Source of the DNA: Cymbidium sinense
Lineage: Eukaryota; Streptophyta; Magnoliopsida; Asparagales; Orchidaceae
Reading direction: 5' to 3'
Assembly: GCA_021442155.1 (NCBI GenBank)
Contig: CM038217.1
Location: 151,783,834 to 151,847,833, forward strand
DNA: 64,000 bases
Below the pieces are notes generated by a model that worked only from the letters and a program-made list of their open reading frames with translations, was not told the DNA's origin and ran no database searches. Made by a program: the position numbers and the translations under genes. Numbering within the stretch: position 1 is the first letter of the stretch; every line of letters begins with the position of its first letter. Of the stretch, positions 46,291 to 58,729 are shown in pieces.

Positions 46291-48127
46291 TATTTAATTA
46301 CATTAAGTCCTATGGACAATCAAGCCAAATAAATATTTCTAAAGACTAACCATCTAAGATAGAGCTCCTGACTTGAATAAATAATTGAAGTAAAAACATC
46401 TTGGTGAAGAAAAACTCCCTCATTTTATATAGATTTCACACTAAGTATATAAGTTAATATAGCGGCTTCTCTTCTATCCTCTTCATTAACTACTAAACTT
46501 TTTCATAACAACATAAATGAAGTGCTCAACACTTAGAATGAATCATGTGCCACTTAGTCTTCAACAAGTTTCTCAACTTAAAAAATTTTAACTATGAGTT
46601 TTAGAAATAGTCTCTCATTCTTCATTGATGGCTAATTGTTCGACTTGATTTACTTATTTTTGCTAATAAATTTGTTCTTGCTTATAATGTCACTCAAGAA
46701 ATTGTCCCCCATCTCATCATCAAGCTCAAAGATTTTTCCATCACTTATAATCAATCTTAGTATGTTAATTTTTCTTTGTAATTATTCTCCAATCTCTATC
46801 TCATTTGTTTCTCCAAAACTCCTCTAATATTACTCGTTCTGTTGAGGCTACTAATGCTCAAGAAAGTCTCAAGTCTATTCGTCCTCAAAGGAGTTCACAT
46901 CCACTTCAGCATTAGCCTTCTTAATATAATCAGAATCCACATATATATACACAAAGCCACTAATTATTAGAGATTGAATTTTCATTAAAGCATGTGTGAA
47001 TGAAAACCTAAATATAAGAAAGATATGTATAAAAATTATTCCCATTATGCACAAAAGTCTCATCAAATATTTAATGAATTCCGACAACAGAATATCACTT
47101 GTGATTCGCAATATCATAAATTTAATTTTTTAGAAAAGAATAACATCCAAATTAATGACGTGTTTAATAATATAAACTTTAATGAATTTGAATTTAATTG
47201 TAACAGTCATACATCAAATGACACGTGTTGGCTGCTTAGCTGCTCAGATCCTTGCTAACGTGGTTCTATAATCTTTTTGAAAATTATTATCATTCCTTAC
47301 AATTATTAGCGGTTCAGATATATTATAGTTTCAAACTAACCGAGTAGAAAACGCAATCTTACACTAAAAATAATCATAAAGAGAATATAAACATAATAAA
47401 TTCATTTATATTATTAGAATTTTTAGCTTAAATTGCTGATTAAATTTTAATTAGAATTATTACTTGCTAGAAAATTTAGAATAGTTGAGTAAAATCTTAT
47501 GCCTTAGCTTCATAGGAAAAATTTAGCATACACATATAGCGAAAAAGAGAATAAGAAACACTGGAATTTTATGTGAAAAACTAAAAAAAAAAAAAAAAAA
47601 CTAGGAGACTAAAACCAATTTCAATATTCCATTATATATTTTTTGAATTAGAGAGTTCTAAAAATCAAGCAACAATAGTCTTAACATAATATTACAACAT
47701 CAATATATCAAACTTTATAATTTAAAATACATAGTGGACTATTTGAATGGGATAAGACCACATGATTTTTTTTCTTTTTGTTGGGATTTTTTTGTATTAT
47801 AATTCTAGTATTCTCATACTTTATCCAATTATCTGTGTTTGTGTGTAATAAATTTTTATGCAAAATTAAGACATCAAGTTTTACTCTATCCCTGTGAATA
47901 TTTTGGCACTTAATAAGAATTAATAAATTAAAAATATGTAACATGAGTTTTTTTTATAAGAAGATTCTTATCTTTTAATTTCAATTGTGCAGATGGTTGA
48001 TTGCAGTGAGTGGTCGACGATAATTTTTTTATTGAATAAAATGACAACATAAAAAATTGGAAGTTGTATCACTACTTTTTAAACACCTTAATTTTTTAAA
48101 ATAAAAAAGATAAAATATTTTAAAAAT
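46291..48127. other. AT-rich intergenic DNA
   Basis: No recognisable gene or repeat. A poly(A) run lies near 47583-47600. Small open frames at 46636, 46875, 47025 and 47708 have AT-driven composition. Confidence 0.45.
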
Positions 48128-48147
48128 CATATATATATATATATATA

Positions 48148-48229
<82 letters not shown>
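48128..48229. repeat. (AT)n microsatellite
   Basis: About 50 AT dinucleotides with one C interruption at 48149. Confidence 0.97.
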
Positions 48230-48232
<3 letters not shown>

Positions 48233-48959
48233 AATAAATATAATAAAAGTAAAATCCAATTAATACAGCCCCTTATCTTATGATCTCCAACACCTGCACA
48301 ATGAATTGATTTCAATCGAATTTAAAAATAAAAAAAATTGCAAATTTTTGGAAGGATGGGATTGTCTACTTGATCAGAATCAAAATTCTAAGACATAACA
48401 GCCTTTGGTGATCAAAATCTTACATTAATTAAAAAAAACTAAGTAGGTGTAAAATTTCTCTCTAATTATTAAATAATTAGAGAGAAAGTTTAATTTTAAC
48501 TTGATTGCTAATATTCTATTTCTTGTAAGTTCAGAAGCTTAGCTCATCTCTGATAGCGAAAAATATTTATTTAGCAATCATTGTTTTTGGGTGTCTAAAT
48601 TTTTCTATGTTTTTAGGTTTAATTGTACTTCAAAATAATTATATTTCTTACTTTTCTTCGGATTAGCATAATTATGATGCCAATTGCCAATATCTCCTAC
48701 GGAATAAAACGCTTATTATTGACAAACACGGTATCCTATCAAACCCTGCAAACACAGTATACATAATTATGATGCCAATTACATGTATAACTCATAAAAT
48801 TTTATATTTAAAAATATATCATTTTTCTTATGAAAAAAAGATGCATTTCACTTTAAAAAATTAATGATAATACTATTTTTGATGTAATATTTTAAGATTT
48901 AGATATTATTTATGTAAATATTAAATTTAAATTTTAGATATATAAATATAGAAAAATTG

Positions 48960-48960
<1 letters not shown>
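48230..48960. other. AT-rich DNA with a dispersed repeat
   Basis: 48790-48960 (ATTAATGATAATACTATTTTTG and following) is a copy of 28880-29050 in direct orientation. CATAATTATGATGCCAATT occurs twice, at 48668 and 48762. Nothing else is recognised. Confidence 0.5.

Positions 48961-48962
<2 letters not shown>

Positions 48963-49028
<66 letters not shown>
48963..49028. repeat. (AT)n microsatellite
   Basis: About 33 AT dinucleotides directly after the dispersed repeat at 48790-48960. Confidence 0.97.
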
Positions 49029-49031
<3 letters not shown>

Positions 49032-51199
49032 CTCTGTATATATTGTATGTTTCTCTATATGTATAGCCATTAAATAGAATGCATTTTTTTCGGGTACTAG
49101 AAAACTTGCATTGATAGAAGTGAGTATTTTTAGGACCCGTTTGGCGCAATATTTTAGCTGCTTTTCATTTTGGAAAAGTAGGCTGGTTTGAGAGCAGCTT
49201 TCTAAATCCGTTTAAAAAAAAAAATCTTGAGTGCCTTTCATAATATGACGGATGTCCGGTCGGGCTTTGAAATCTTGTTTCGCCTTTCTTAAAAAATTTT
49301 CTTCTAAAACTACCCTCGTTATTAATGAGTATACCGAATGAAAGCCATAATAATTCCTGTCTCCCGTGTTTGACAATTTCACATTTCCACTTCCCTATTC
49401 CCAACGCATGAACCTTAATGGGCCTGGAGCTAGGGCTTCACTAAACTGAGCATCGAATAAGGGAGGAGCTTCGAATCCTCCACCGGCTACTCAGAAATCC
49501 CATGTGTGTCGACGAGCACTATCTCCTGTCCATCCCGTCGATCGTGACTCCAACAATGAACAAAAGTATGTCTTTGCAATGAGTCGTTAAGTGCATCTCT
49601 TGGTTTCTTTTGTAATCGTCAATTTATGTGAATGAAGTGAAAAAGTACTGCTGGTTTGTTGTGATTTACCAGTTGTGATACCTATTTCTCTTGGTTTTCC
49701 TTGATTTGCATTTAGTTATTTTTTGAAAAAGTGTTTTGATTTGTTTTCATTCTCTCGGTTTCTTTTGATAATCTATTCTTTATGTTCAAATAGTGAATGA
49801 ATGTACTATTGAATGCTTACGTTTGGTTAGTTTGATTATTTTTCTAACACTTTGCCAATTATTTTGTGGTTGAAAGCTGATTTATTTTGACCGAAGAACA
49901 AGGAGAAATTGATTTATTCTCTATTATATAAGCAACAGTATGGAGGCATGCCATGTTCTTCAATAAATAATGAAAATTAACTAATAGACCATATCCTTTG
50001 CTGGAAGCAACTATCATTCTCAATTGATGAATTCCGAATGGATTCGGTTTTTTATTTAGTTCATCTTGTGTGGTTTTCCTTTCATCATGCTCAGAGGCTT
50101 TGATGCTATGTGGTTATTTATTTTGTGTTGTGTGAATTAAGTAATCTTATTCTTCTTGAGATGGATGCATTTCTTTTTGGTAGCTTGTTATTTGTGATCA
50201 TGAAATCTTCAGAAGGTGTAAGTATAATATAATTATTTTAGTTGCATGCTATTAACAATTTGACTAATTTCACAATTTGACTCATTGTCATTCTTTTATA
50301 TTAATTTTATCAACTCACTTATTGAGTTTATTTTTTACACTAATAGTGCTCTTCTAATTGTCATCATGTATAAATTTTAACAACTCATCATGTATAAATT
50401 TTTACATCTTCTATAGTACTATTTTTCTTAGACTAAAATGCTCTTGTTCAGAAATAAAAAAGTGTTATATCAAAATTTAGGTGTTTCATATGTTAAATGC
50501 ATAAGAACTGTGTGTTATGTATACAAAAATTCCTTATTTTGGCTCTTTACTTCATTTTCACTGATGTATTATTTATGTAGTTACATAACAAGGAGCAACA
50601 GTACGATAACTTATAAGCTACAAGTATAGACATTTTGTTTGAGATGATTAAATTTAAATTGATGTTAAGTTCTATATTACATATATTACTCTATGAATAT
50701 TATAGCTTGCCAAATAGGCAAATCAAAAGATGGTGGTGTGTCTGCCACATGAGAGAGGGAAATCAAGATTATATTTTGTGAAGTATATTTAAAAGAGGTG
50801 GAATTAGGGAACAAACCAACAACTCACTTCAATAAAGAAGACTGATATAACATTTTAATAAATTTAAAGAGAAAACAAGAAGATAATATGATAAAATACA
50901 GCTGAAGAACAAATATGACCTACTTAAAAAGATCGGAAACTCTGGAAGGAGCTGAAATGCGGATCTAGTGGATTAGGGTGGGATATATTAGAGAAATAAT
51001 AAAGGATTCAGATGATTGGTGAAAAGTAAAATTAGAGGTGAACTAACACTTCATCCAACTCCTCCTTTATTATTACTTTTTAGTTTTTCAAAATTGAATC
51101 TTTAACTAGTATGTTTTTCGGTTACGTATTGCTATTTTGGTATACACTGAACATGCCAAAAAAAAAAGGCTATGTGGCATAGATCTATAGCTAAAAGAG
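49029..51199. other. Intergenic DNA with a MITE-like tip
   Basis: GGACCCGTTTGGCGCAATAT at 49132 resembles the tip of a plant MITE. 49410-49570 has a more balanced composition (GGAGCTAGGGCTTC), possibly untranslated exon sequence, but without a usable frame. The remainder to 51199 is AT-rich and shows nothing I can name; the part just before 51200 may belong to the Harbinger remnant. Confidence 0.4.
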
Positions 51200-51580
51200 A
51201 AGCTTGACATGATGTTTAGTGACATTGTAGCTACCGGTGCTCATACTTGGGATCCAAGTCAGGAAATTCCACAGAATTTAACTGAGCCCGAAGAAGCACA
51301 TTCCAACGAACTAAATGAGGGATTAATGCATGATATTGTTGAATGAGATGAAGGTAGTCATTCAAAATGCACATCATCACTTGGTCAGTAACGATAAGAA
51401 AAAAAAAATAATACTGCATTTATTAGAGACCAACTATCACAATTGGTTTCAACATGTGCAAGTATGACTTCCAGTGCTAGAACAGTGCATGTTTGTCTAC
51501 CAATGTTAGAAGTTGTTAAGATACTTAATAGCACTCTTGCAATTTTTTATGATATGTTATTATATCTATTTTTAGCATAA
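51200..51580 (+). pseudogene. Second Harbinger ORF1 (Myb/SANT-like) remnant
   Basis: Translation from 51200 gives KLDMMFSDIVATGAHTWDPS, followed by an acidic segment with a stop at 51344. In another frame, 51419-51580 gives FIRDQLSQLVSTCASMTSSA and VHVCLPMLEVVKILNSTLA. The order (a [L/F]F.DIVATG..AW.PS-type block, acidic linker, then helical C-terminus) is that of Harbinger ORF1 / plant Myb-SANT-like proteins. It is on the opposite strand to the Harbinger element at 36724-40740 and of a different sequence type. No transposase is visible next to it. Confidence 0.6.
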
Positions 51581-52720
51581 CTCCTTAAAGACTATGGGCT
51601 CGAAAATTCCCCGACCTCTTCGATGAAAATAGTGGCTTAAAAGTGTCGATGTAATTTTCAGAAGGCAGATGAGATAGTAGATAAGACACTACCTAGAGAT
51701 TTCGTCCTAATTTGGTGAGGATTTTAGATCTGGTTTCAGGTTTCCTATAGGTGCAAGCCTCTATAGTTAATTACTCATCTCAATAAGTGAGAGAACTTTT
51801 GATTAAAATTTAGTCATTAGATGCAATGCATATAGTAGCGGTATGTAGAGTTTTATAATTTAGATCCTGAAATTTATCATTTCAGCTTAAACTAGATGGT
51901 TGGGGGAATGATGACGTGCCCGATCTAGATCCCATGGTTCCGTCATCTCCGAGTCCGCGGTCTAGTACTTAATCGAGGAGGTAGTGACACGAAGGATCCT
52001 CATCAGCAACACATGGGTTACGTGATCCAAGGAATCCTTGTAGACCTAGGGTAGTGTTTGTCTAAGGAGATAATCTTAAGTTTATCTTAGCTGATAGAGG
52101 GTTGTTTGTCCTATCAAGTATACCCTATAATTCACAACTCAAAGGGCAGAGCCATTGGGGAGCATACAGTCTACGGTCGTGATCGTAATATAATGGAGTC
52201 GGATTGGCCACTCAATCGAGGACTGGTCATGATTGCTTCATGGAATCTCTTGGCTAAGCATGTGAGGACACGGACGTTCTCTGGGTGAGATTGATTGAGA
52301 GTGAACATAGCAGAACACTTGATTTGACATTGGCTCCTTTGTGAGCTAGAGTTTTCTTAATTTTTTAACCCCGACAAATAGTTACGGAAGGTGGATAGAT
52401 TGAGTTTGGTTTAACTTTTTAGTGACAAAGTTTCATTTAAATAGTTTTAGATTGATATTTGAAAATTGCTTTGATTTGATTTGAGAAATTGATTAATTTG
52501 GATATATTTAAGAGCTTTAGATCCTGTCAACTCTGTTTACTTGCTAATAGAGGATTAGATCTACTATCACCCGACATAATCAACTTTTCAGATATTTCAC
52601 TGATTTGAAGCTCTTATTATAGGTTTTTAGGTTTTGTTAACCCATCAAAGACTAAAGCGGGAAACAACTGCACATCCACTTGAATTTAAGCATTTAACAT
52701 AGTGTCGGGGCACATGCGGG
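51581..52720. other. Unassigned, moderately GC-rich segment
   Basis: 51890-52350 has a more even base composition and a 60-codon plus-strand frame (52106-52288), unrecognised. It precedes an LTR-like segment and may be the 3' part of a decayed retroelement. No motif supports a firm call. Confidence 0.35.
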
Positions 52721-53660
52721 TGTTGATAGCTTAGCTAATTTCATCTAATTAATAAAATCATTGATTTTGAAAATCATTATTGGAATGAAATTCCTTAATT
52801 TTTTATTTAAGGAGGCCCTATGATTTCTGTAGATTTTGATTTAGTATCGCCTTCTATTTTCATAGATTTTGATTTAGTATGATCTTAAATGCTTATAAAA
52901 ATTTGGTCCGTGGCAAAGAAAGCATTTTGGAGCTATATGTTCAAGAGATAATTTAATTTATTATTTTAAGGAGGAGATTTCCTCCTAGAAGTAGTTCTCC
53001 TTTTACCATTCTTTTATTCAAATTTGTCTTCACCCTCTTTGTTCGGATTTGATTTTCCCTCTCTTTTGTTTAACTTTGATTTTCCCCTCTCTTTTGTTTG
53101 ATTTTGATTTTTCCCCCTCTTTTATTTGATTTTCCCCTCATTTTGCTTCTCCCAATTTCTATAAATAAGGCAAGTGTTGCCTATTCTATTCCATTTATTT
53201 GAAAGGTTAGAGTTAAGGCATTTGAAAGGAAGTGATTAGGAACTTCAGTGAGTTTTCAATCATACTTCGGTAAATTTTGTATTTGATTTTTACCCTTCTT
53301 TTATTTTGTTTTGTTTATATATATGTAGTATGTCATTTTAATTTCTCTCCCTTTTTCTCATTTGACGCTTTTTCAGTTTAAAATTAGCTGCAAGTTTTTC
53401 TATTTAGCGCCCGTTAAGTTAGCTCATTTTATTTTCCCATTTTTTTAAGTCAAAAGATTCGACAAAATTTGGCTCGTCATCCATATGGGGTTGAGTGTTT
53501 TACTTGCTTTCCTTCTTGAGTGTAGAGTGGTGTCTTGTGACACCACGATTTTTCATCTCGTGCCTTCTTAAGCACGAGGCCTTCAAAGAAGAATATCTGA
53601 TACAATATATAATCACCCCCTGTCTAAAGTAATTAAAATTTTGACATTTTACTGGGGAGA
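52721..53660 (+). repeat. LTR-like segment with TATA box
   Basis: Starts TGTTGATAGCTTAGC after a purine-rich CATGCGGG. Contains AGGAGG...CCTCCT (52969-52986), four pyrimidine-rich units of about 28 bp (ATTTTCCCCTCTCTTTTGTTTG type, 53050-53150) and a TATA box CTATAAATA at 53159-53167. This layout is typical of a plant LTR promoter, copia-like. I could not fix its right end or a target duplication, so the limits are provisional. Confidence 0.45.
53159..53167 (+). promoter_or_regulatory. TATA box of LTR-like segment
   Basis: CTATAAATA directly after a pyrimidine-rich tandem repeat. A plus-strand core promoter is plausible. Confidence 0.5.
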
Positions 53661-53888
53661 GACATCTGGTGGTTACTCGTTCAAGAGCATAGCGGCGGTC
53701 TCTTCTTTCCACACCACCTACTTTTTTATCAGTCGCCTACAACGAGGTCTTCAAACCTGCAAAGAAACACAATCATATGTATATATTCACATTCAAATCC
53801 CATGTTCGACATATTTTTGCGACGTGCTGATAGCAAAGGAATGAGGTTAGATATGCGATTAGGAATGTAAGGTAAGGGGTGGGATGCC

Positions 53889-54170
53889 AAAAATCGAAGG
53901 AAGAATTCGCCTGCTGACGATTTTCTTCCCGATTTGGTATGAAGAAGAGGGCAAATGAGGAGTCGACGAAAATGGAAGGAAGAATTCGCATGCTGATGAT
54001 TTTCTTCCCGATTCTGTTAGAAAAGGGATGCTAAAAGAGTGTGCTGAAAATTGAAGGAAGAATTTTATGTCTTGATAATTTTCTTCGATTTGTAGTGGAA
54101 AAGATGGCTAAAGCGAGGTGTGATGTCAAAATGAAGGAGAATTCGCTCGACGATTTTTCTTCCCGATTGT
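53889..54170. repeat. Four-unit, 80-bp tandem array with hairpins
   Basis: Units begin at 53889, 53968, 54047 and 54128, a spacing of 79-81 bp. Each has GGAAGAATTC...TTTTCTTCC, an inverted repeat whose arms in unit 1 extend to AATCGAAGGAAGAA and TTCTTCCCGATT. Unit 3 is the most diverged. Confidence 0.85.
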
Positions 54171-54990
54171 GGGTGAGCGAAAAAAAAGGTTAGAAAAAGA
54201 ATGATTCATGAACAGAGGTCAGTTTGAGCAGTGGGTGATAAATAGTGGCTGAGTGCAGTTTGCGAGGAGGCAGTGATGGGTCACGTGGGCTCATGTCCAG
54301 GAGCGGGTTCTTATGCGGAGGGCAGGTTGGCGGAGTTCAGCAGGCAGGGGCGTGGGTGCGGAGCGGTGAGCGGTCCTGAGCAGAGCTCATTTAGGGTCGG
54401 CAGATGGCAGCGGCAGAGCAGCAGATCAAGTTTGGCGAATTCTGAGCAGTTTCTCAGCTGAAATGGGCGGAGTTCGGGATGGTACATGCAGGGAGTGGCG
54501 ATGGCTTGTGTCGTGAGAGCACGACGCAGGAGCCGGAGCAACGGTGATGTGATTCAGAATCGAATAGGGGAAGCGTTCTGGGTTAGGGTTGAAGGTGCAG
54601 AAGCATGGTCAAGTACGCGGTGAGCGAGGAGTTTCTGGCCTCGTGCTGAGCTGGTGGAGAGCGCTGCCGGCATTAGCAGAGCGCGTGGTTTCTGGAAGCG
54701 GCAGCAGGTTAAACGAAATGGAGCGTATTGTGTCTGATCTGGCAGAGGCAAAAAAGCAGAATGGTTTGTCGGAGACTCATGGGGCGGAGGTGGTGAGAAA
54801 TAGAGAGATCTGTGAATCAAGGTTGGCCGGGATTTTGTCTGAAACATCGGATCGTAGCAAAACGAAATCTAGAAATTTGAAAGGGGAGAATATTACTTGT
54901 AGAGGTGCAGGGAGAGGAAACATGGGAGGCAAGAAATGAGGAGGGAGTAGTTGAAATGAGTGGTTCTTTTCAAATTTCTTTTGAACGAAA
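54171..54990. other. GC-rich segment next to the hairpin array
   Basis: About 750 bp much richer in G and C than its surroundings, with open frames on both strands (54589-54939 plus, 54554-54847 minus, 54311-54541 minus). None has recognisable similarity; several overlapping open frames are expected at this composition. A transcribed LTR or leader portion of the minus-strand TAT element to its right is possible. Confidence 0.35.
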
Positions 54991-57369
54991 AATAGGGAAA
55001 TAATGGTATTGGGTATTTTAAATAAAATTTATTAAATATTTTAATGTGAATTTAATGCATATAATATTTATATCAATTTAAGATAATTTCATTATTCAAT
55101 GCAAAACCGTTTTTGTCGGAGGTCATTTGGTTCGAGTCGGCGCCAAGTTGAATCCATTTCAACTCGAAATGTGCATCGTCACTTTGATCACTCGATTTTC
55201 ATGCAAATTCATCTGGATTGAGTGATAGTAGTCTTATTTGATAGATTTTGGCATTTTGAAGTGGATCAATTTAAGAACAAGTTGTTTGATCCCTTCTCTC
55301 TTCCTCGATATCGTGCAAGCGTATTGGCGACTTGGCTTGATTGATTGCTCATCTAGTCATGTAATATTTATATCCTAACTAATTTTGATATTCTGAACAC
55401 GATGGAGAAGTCCGTTCATCGATCAAAGGTCATTTGAGTTGATTTTGGTGACGTCAAGTGTGCTTCAACCTTGATTTGCACATTAACACTCCAAAGTTTG
55501 TCGAATTTGACTTGCGTGCTTGACTCGACTTGTGGCACACATATGGAGGTCAACAAATGCCCTCAACAAATGTGATTTGCGCATCAAGCGAGTCACGTTT
55601 GTTGAAAATTGTCGACCTTTTAGGCTGGCCACAGAACTTGGATCATTTTAGCTTCGATTGCGATAGCTTATAGTGTTTTGCCATGATTTGTCATTAGTAT
55701 GCTGCCTTATTTAGGACATGCTAAATGATGGAGATTGACCGATTTGTTAGAATTAACTTATCAGATAGATAAGAGTTCTTGCACCATCTACTATTTCTTC
55801 AATGACTTTGGTGAAGATCTCTTTATTTATGTCAATGCAGATTTGAGCCTCCTCCGACCCTAGCTTCATGCTTGGTTGGGTTTGATGGAGGAATTAGTCT
55901 GCTTGTTTTAATGAAGGACTTTGATAGGGAATCGGTTCATCTGTGCTTGATCGGATTTGAAATTCCTTTTATCCTAGCTTTGAGCTTGACAGACTTGATG
56001 AAGGATTGACCTGATTTGTCAATATTGACTTGTCATGAAGTGTATGCACTCCATGAACCCTGTGCTTGCTGCTTTGACGGATTCTTTGAAGGATACATAG
56101 AGATGACCCAGCCTTCCGACTTACATAGGGTCAATGTTGAGTTATTAGTCTAACGCGTGTGCTTTAACCAATCCAGTTAGTCATCGACTTTGTATGAACT
56201 ATGAAATTACTTCTCGGTCCTTTTTCTCGCTTTGACTTGATGAGGAGATAGACATTGATCTATACTTTGAGCTTGATCAGATCATTTGAGAATAGATTGA
56301 AACATCACCTAACAGGTAATATAAAGATTGATTTGAGGCAGCCCTGAATTGAGCGTTTCTCGGTTACCTCGATCGATCAAGTAGAAATCTCTTAGATCCG
56401 GTTGCTTGTAATAGCGATTTGGTTTGAATTGAGCTATCATCATTGGAATGAGCGGGAGCTCTTTCCGATTTTTTTTGTGGCTTGTTAAGTGAGGAGAGCA
56501 TCAATACATATGGCTTGTTGAGTTCGAACTTTAGAACCTACTCGAGCCTTCGACCTAAGCTGTAGTGGGTTTGTCATTTTATCATCAGATTGATGAACAG
56601 GGGCTCTTTTACTGCAGCCTTTTCTTGCAGCTTATTGAGTGAGGAGAGCGTCAGCAACTCAGCCATGTATGGGCTTATTAAGCCTGACCTTTAAAACTCA
56701 TTCATGTCCTAGACTTTAGGATGTAGAGATTGATGTTTCTCCAACTCAATTGATTGAAGCTTCCAAAATCGAGAGTTCTTTTGACTTCATCTTTAGAATT
56801 TGGCAAATCTAAGAGATAGATTTCTTGATATTTAAGGCTGTCTTTTTATGCATAGAGATAGATTATTTTTGTTCCTGCTAGACTCTGCAACTTAATAGTA
56901 ATAATTATGGATATATTCTAGAATTTCAGCATAAAGTTTGATGTCAACCTGAATAAGAATATATTTGAGAATCTCGTCTTATGGCATGATGTCAACTCAA
57001 ATAGACTTGATATAAACTAAAAAAAATGCCCCCTGTCTTGTAGGGGGAATTCTAAAGTACATTTAGAAAAATTTTCAAGATGAAAGTATATAAATACTTC
57101 AATATTTGAATCGATATATTTTAAAGGGGATTTTAACATACAACATTGATTTTATGTGTATATAAAATCTAAAATGCCTCTGTAACAAGAGAATTTTACA
57201 TAAAGTTCTTCATCTGAGTATGTTTATTTAGGGATCTCGGCATGAAGCACGATGTCAACCTAAATAGATGTACTAAAAAATGCCCCTTGTCTTGCAAGGG
57301 ATTTCTATTGTACCTTGGGAATGTGATCATCAAGTATAGTACTTTTTTAAGTATCGACTATTAATTGGA
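54991..57369 (-). repeat. 3' non-coding region of the minus-strand TAT element
   Basis: It follows the integrase end of the element in the minus direction. Recurrent blocks: GAGTGAGGAGAGCGTCAGCA-like (near 56500 and 56640), and CATGATGTCAACTCAAATAG followed by AAAAAATGCCCC (near 56980 and 57250). Three hairpins belong to this repeat: CCCCCT/AGGGGG at 57029-57047, CTCT/AGAG at 57178-57191 and CCCTTG/CAAGGG at 57284-57300. The LTR boundary further left was not identified. Confidence 0.5.
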
Positions 57370-58729
57370 GGCATTGGTCTTTCACCCTTTAGGTTGATAA
57401 GTTGGTATGCCCCTCTTGATACACTTTTTCAATGACAAAATAGCCTTCCCAATCAGGCTCAAATTTACCACCAAATTTTTGATTGAGAATAATTGGTCTT
57501 CTCAGCACCGAGACTAATTCTCCTTTTTGGAATGTTCGAGGCCGCACCGTATGGTCAAAGGCCCTAGACATCTTTGCTCGATAGACTTCCAGATTTTGAT
57601 GAGCTTGTAATCTAACTTCATCAAACGCGTTGAGTTCCTCCATTCTCAGACAAGCATTTTGATCTTCAATTAGATTGTATTGGATAGCTAATTGAAGTGA
57701 AGGTAACTCAACTTCAATAGAAGAACTGCTTCAGTTCCGAATACCAATGAATAAGGAGTGGCTTTAGTCAGCATCTTATAGGTAGTTTGATATGCCCATA
57801 GAGCCTCTACTAGTAGTATGCTTCTCTCTTATTTTTTTGAGATCTTCTTGAGCAATTTGACTAATGTCTTGTTGAAGGCTTGCCAAACCATTTGCTCTTG
57901 GATTGTATATATTGAAGAGTATCAATCAATTTTGTGTCGATCGGAATCTATAAATCTTTGCACTTTTGAAAGGCTCATTATCAAAATTATTTGATGTGGC
58001 ACTCCAAATCTATGACCACATTATGCATGAAGAAGTTGATCACTTCGGTAACTTCTTTAAATGGGTAGCCTGACCCGGAGAAATAATCAATCATTGGGAT
58101 GAAGCGATGTCACAATGGTGGATCAATTGGTCCAATTACATATGTACCCCAACATTCAAATGGCAAGATGCTATTGGGTGTAATGAATTTGGAGGTTGAA
58201 TGGAAGATCCCCATGTACTTGACACTCATGACACTTCTTAGCGTGATTAATACAATCTCTCACCATGATAATAACTCATCCTTTTGATCTTTACGCCATC
58301 TTGGGACTATGTGCACCACAAAGTCCTTCATGAACTTCAATCATCACTTTGCTAGCTTTCATCTACCTAGGCATCGTAGCACATTTGTTCAAAGGATCTA
58401 CGATATAAAGTGTTATTACCGAAAGCATAGCGTAATATTCTCTTTTCGATCTGAGCTGCCAGTAATTTAATACTTGGTAGTTTGCCTTCTTTAAAGTAGT
58501 CGATGAAGGCTTGCCTCCAATCGCGTGACTCTTCTACAACAAAGGCTTCACCTTTGCTTTTACGAGCAATGTCATTTTTAGCTCTTCTGGTAACAACTTC
58601 TTGTTGATTTTGGAGTATGAGGAGAACGAGTATCCTCGTATTAGATTTGGTAACCCCTCTACCTATGAGGATTGATATCTTATCAACTCTAAGACTCATC
58701 GAGTAAATATGTTGATCATGACATAATCA
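57370..58729 (-). pseudogene. TAT integrase, degenerate
   Basis: Inserts the cDNA. The N-terminal part (58699-58367) is open: SRDWRQAFIDYFKEGKLPSI, LRYAFGNNTLYRRSFEQMC. The zinc finger follows (EVHEGLCGAH, then KKCHECQVHG). The core has ECWGTYVIGPIDPP, where the first catalytic Asp (GTD) is Tyr, then FDNEPFKS for the second block. The C-terminal module is open at 57643-57389: VRPRTFQKGELVSVLRRPII and GGKFEPDWEGYFVIEKV. Many stops and shifts in the core. Confidence 0.85.

Noticed and set aside
46570..46900. Possible coding relic near 46636-46827
   Set aside because: Leu/Ile/Ser-rich frame without any recognisable domain in an AT-rich region; likely chance.
53600..53625. Minus-strand TTGTATCAGATATTC as a Met primer-binding site
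   Set aside because: It resembles TTGGTATCAGAGC, but no LTR of suitable orientation could be defined on its right, so the match is too weak.
54589..54939. 116-codon plus-strand frame in a GC-rich segment
   Set aside because: Overlapping open frames on the minus strand and no recognisable motif; not enough to call a gene.
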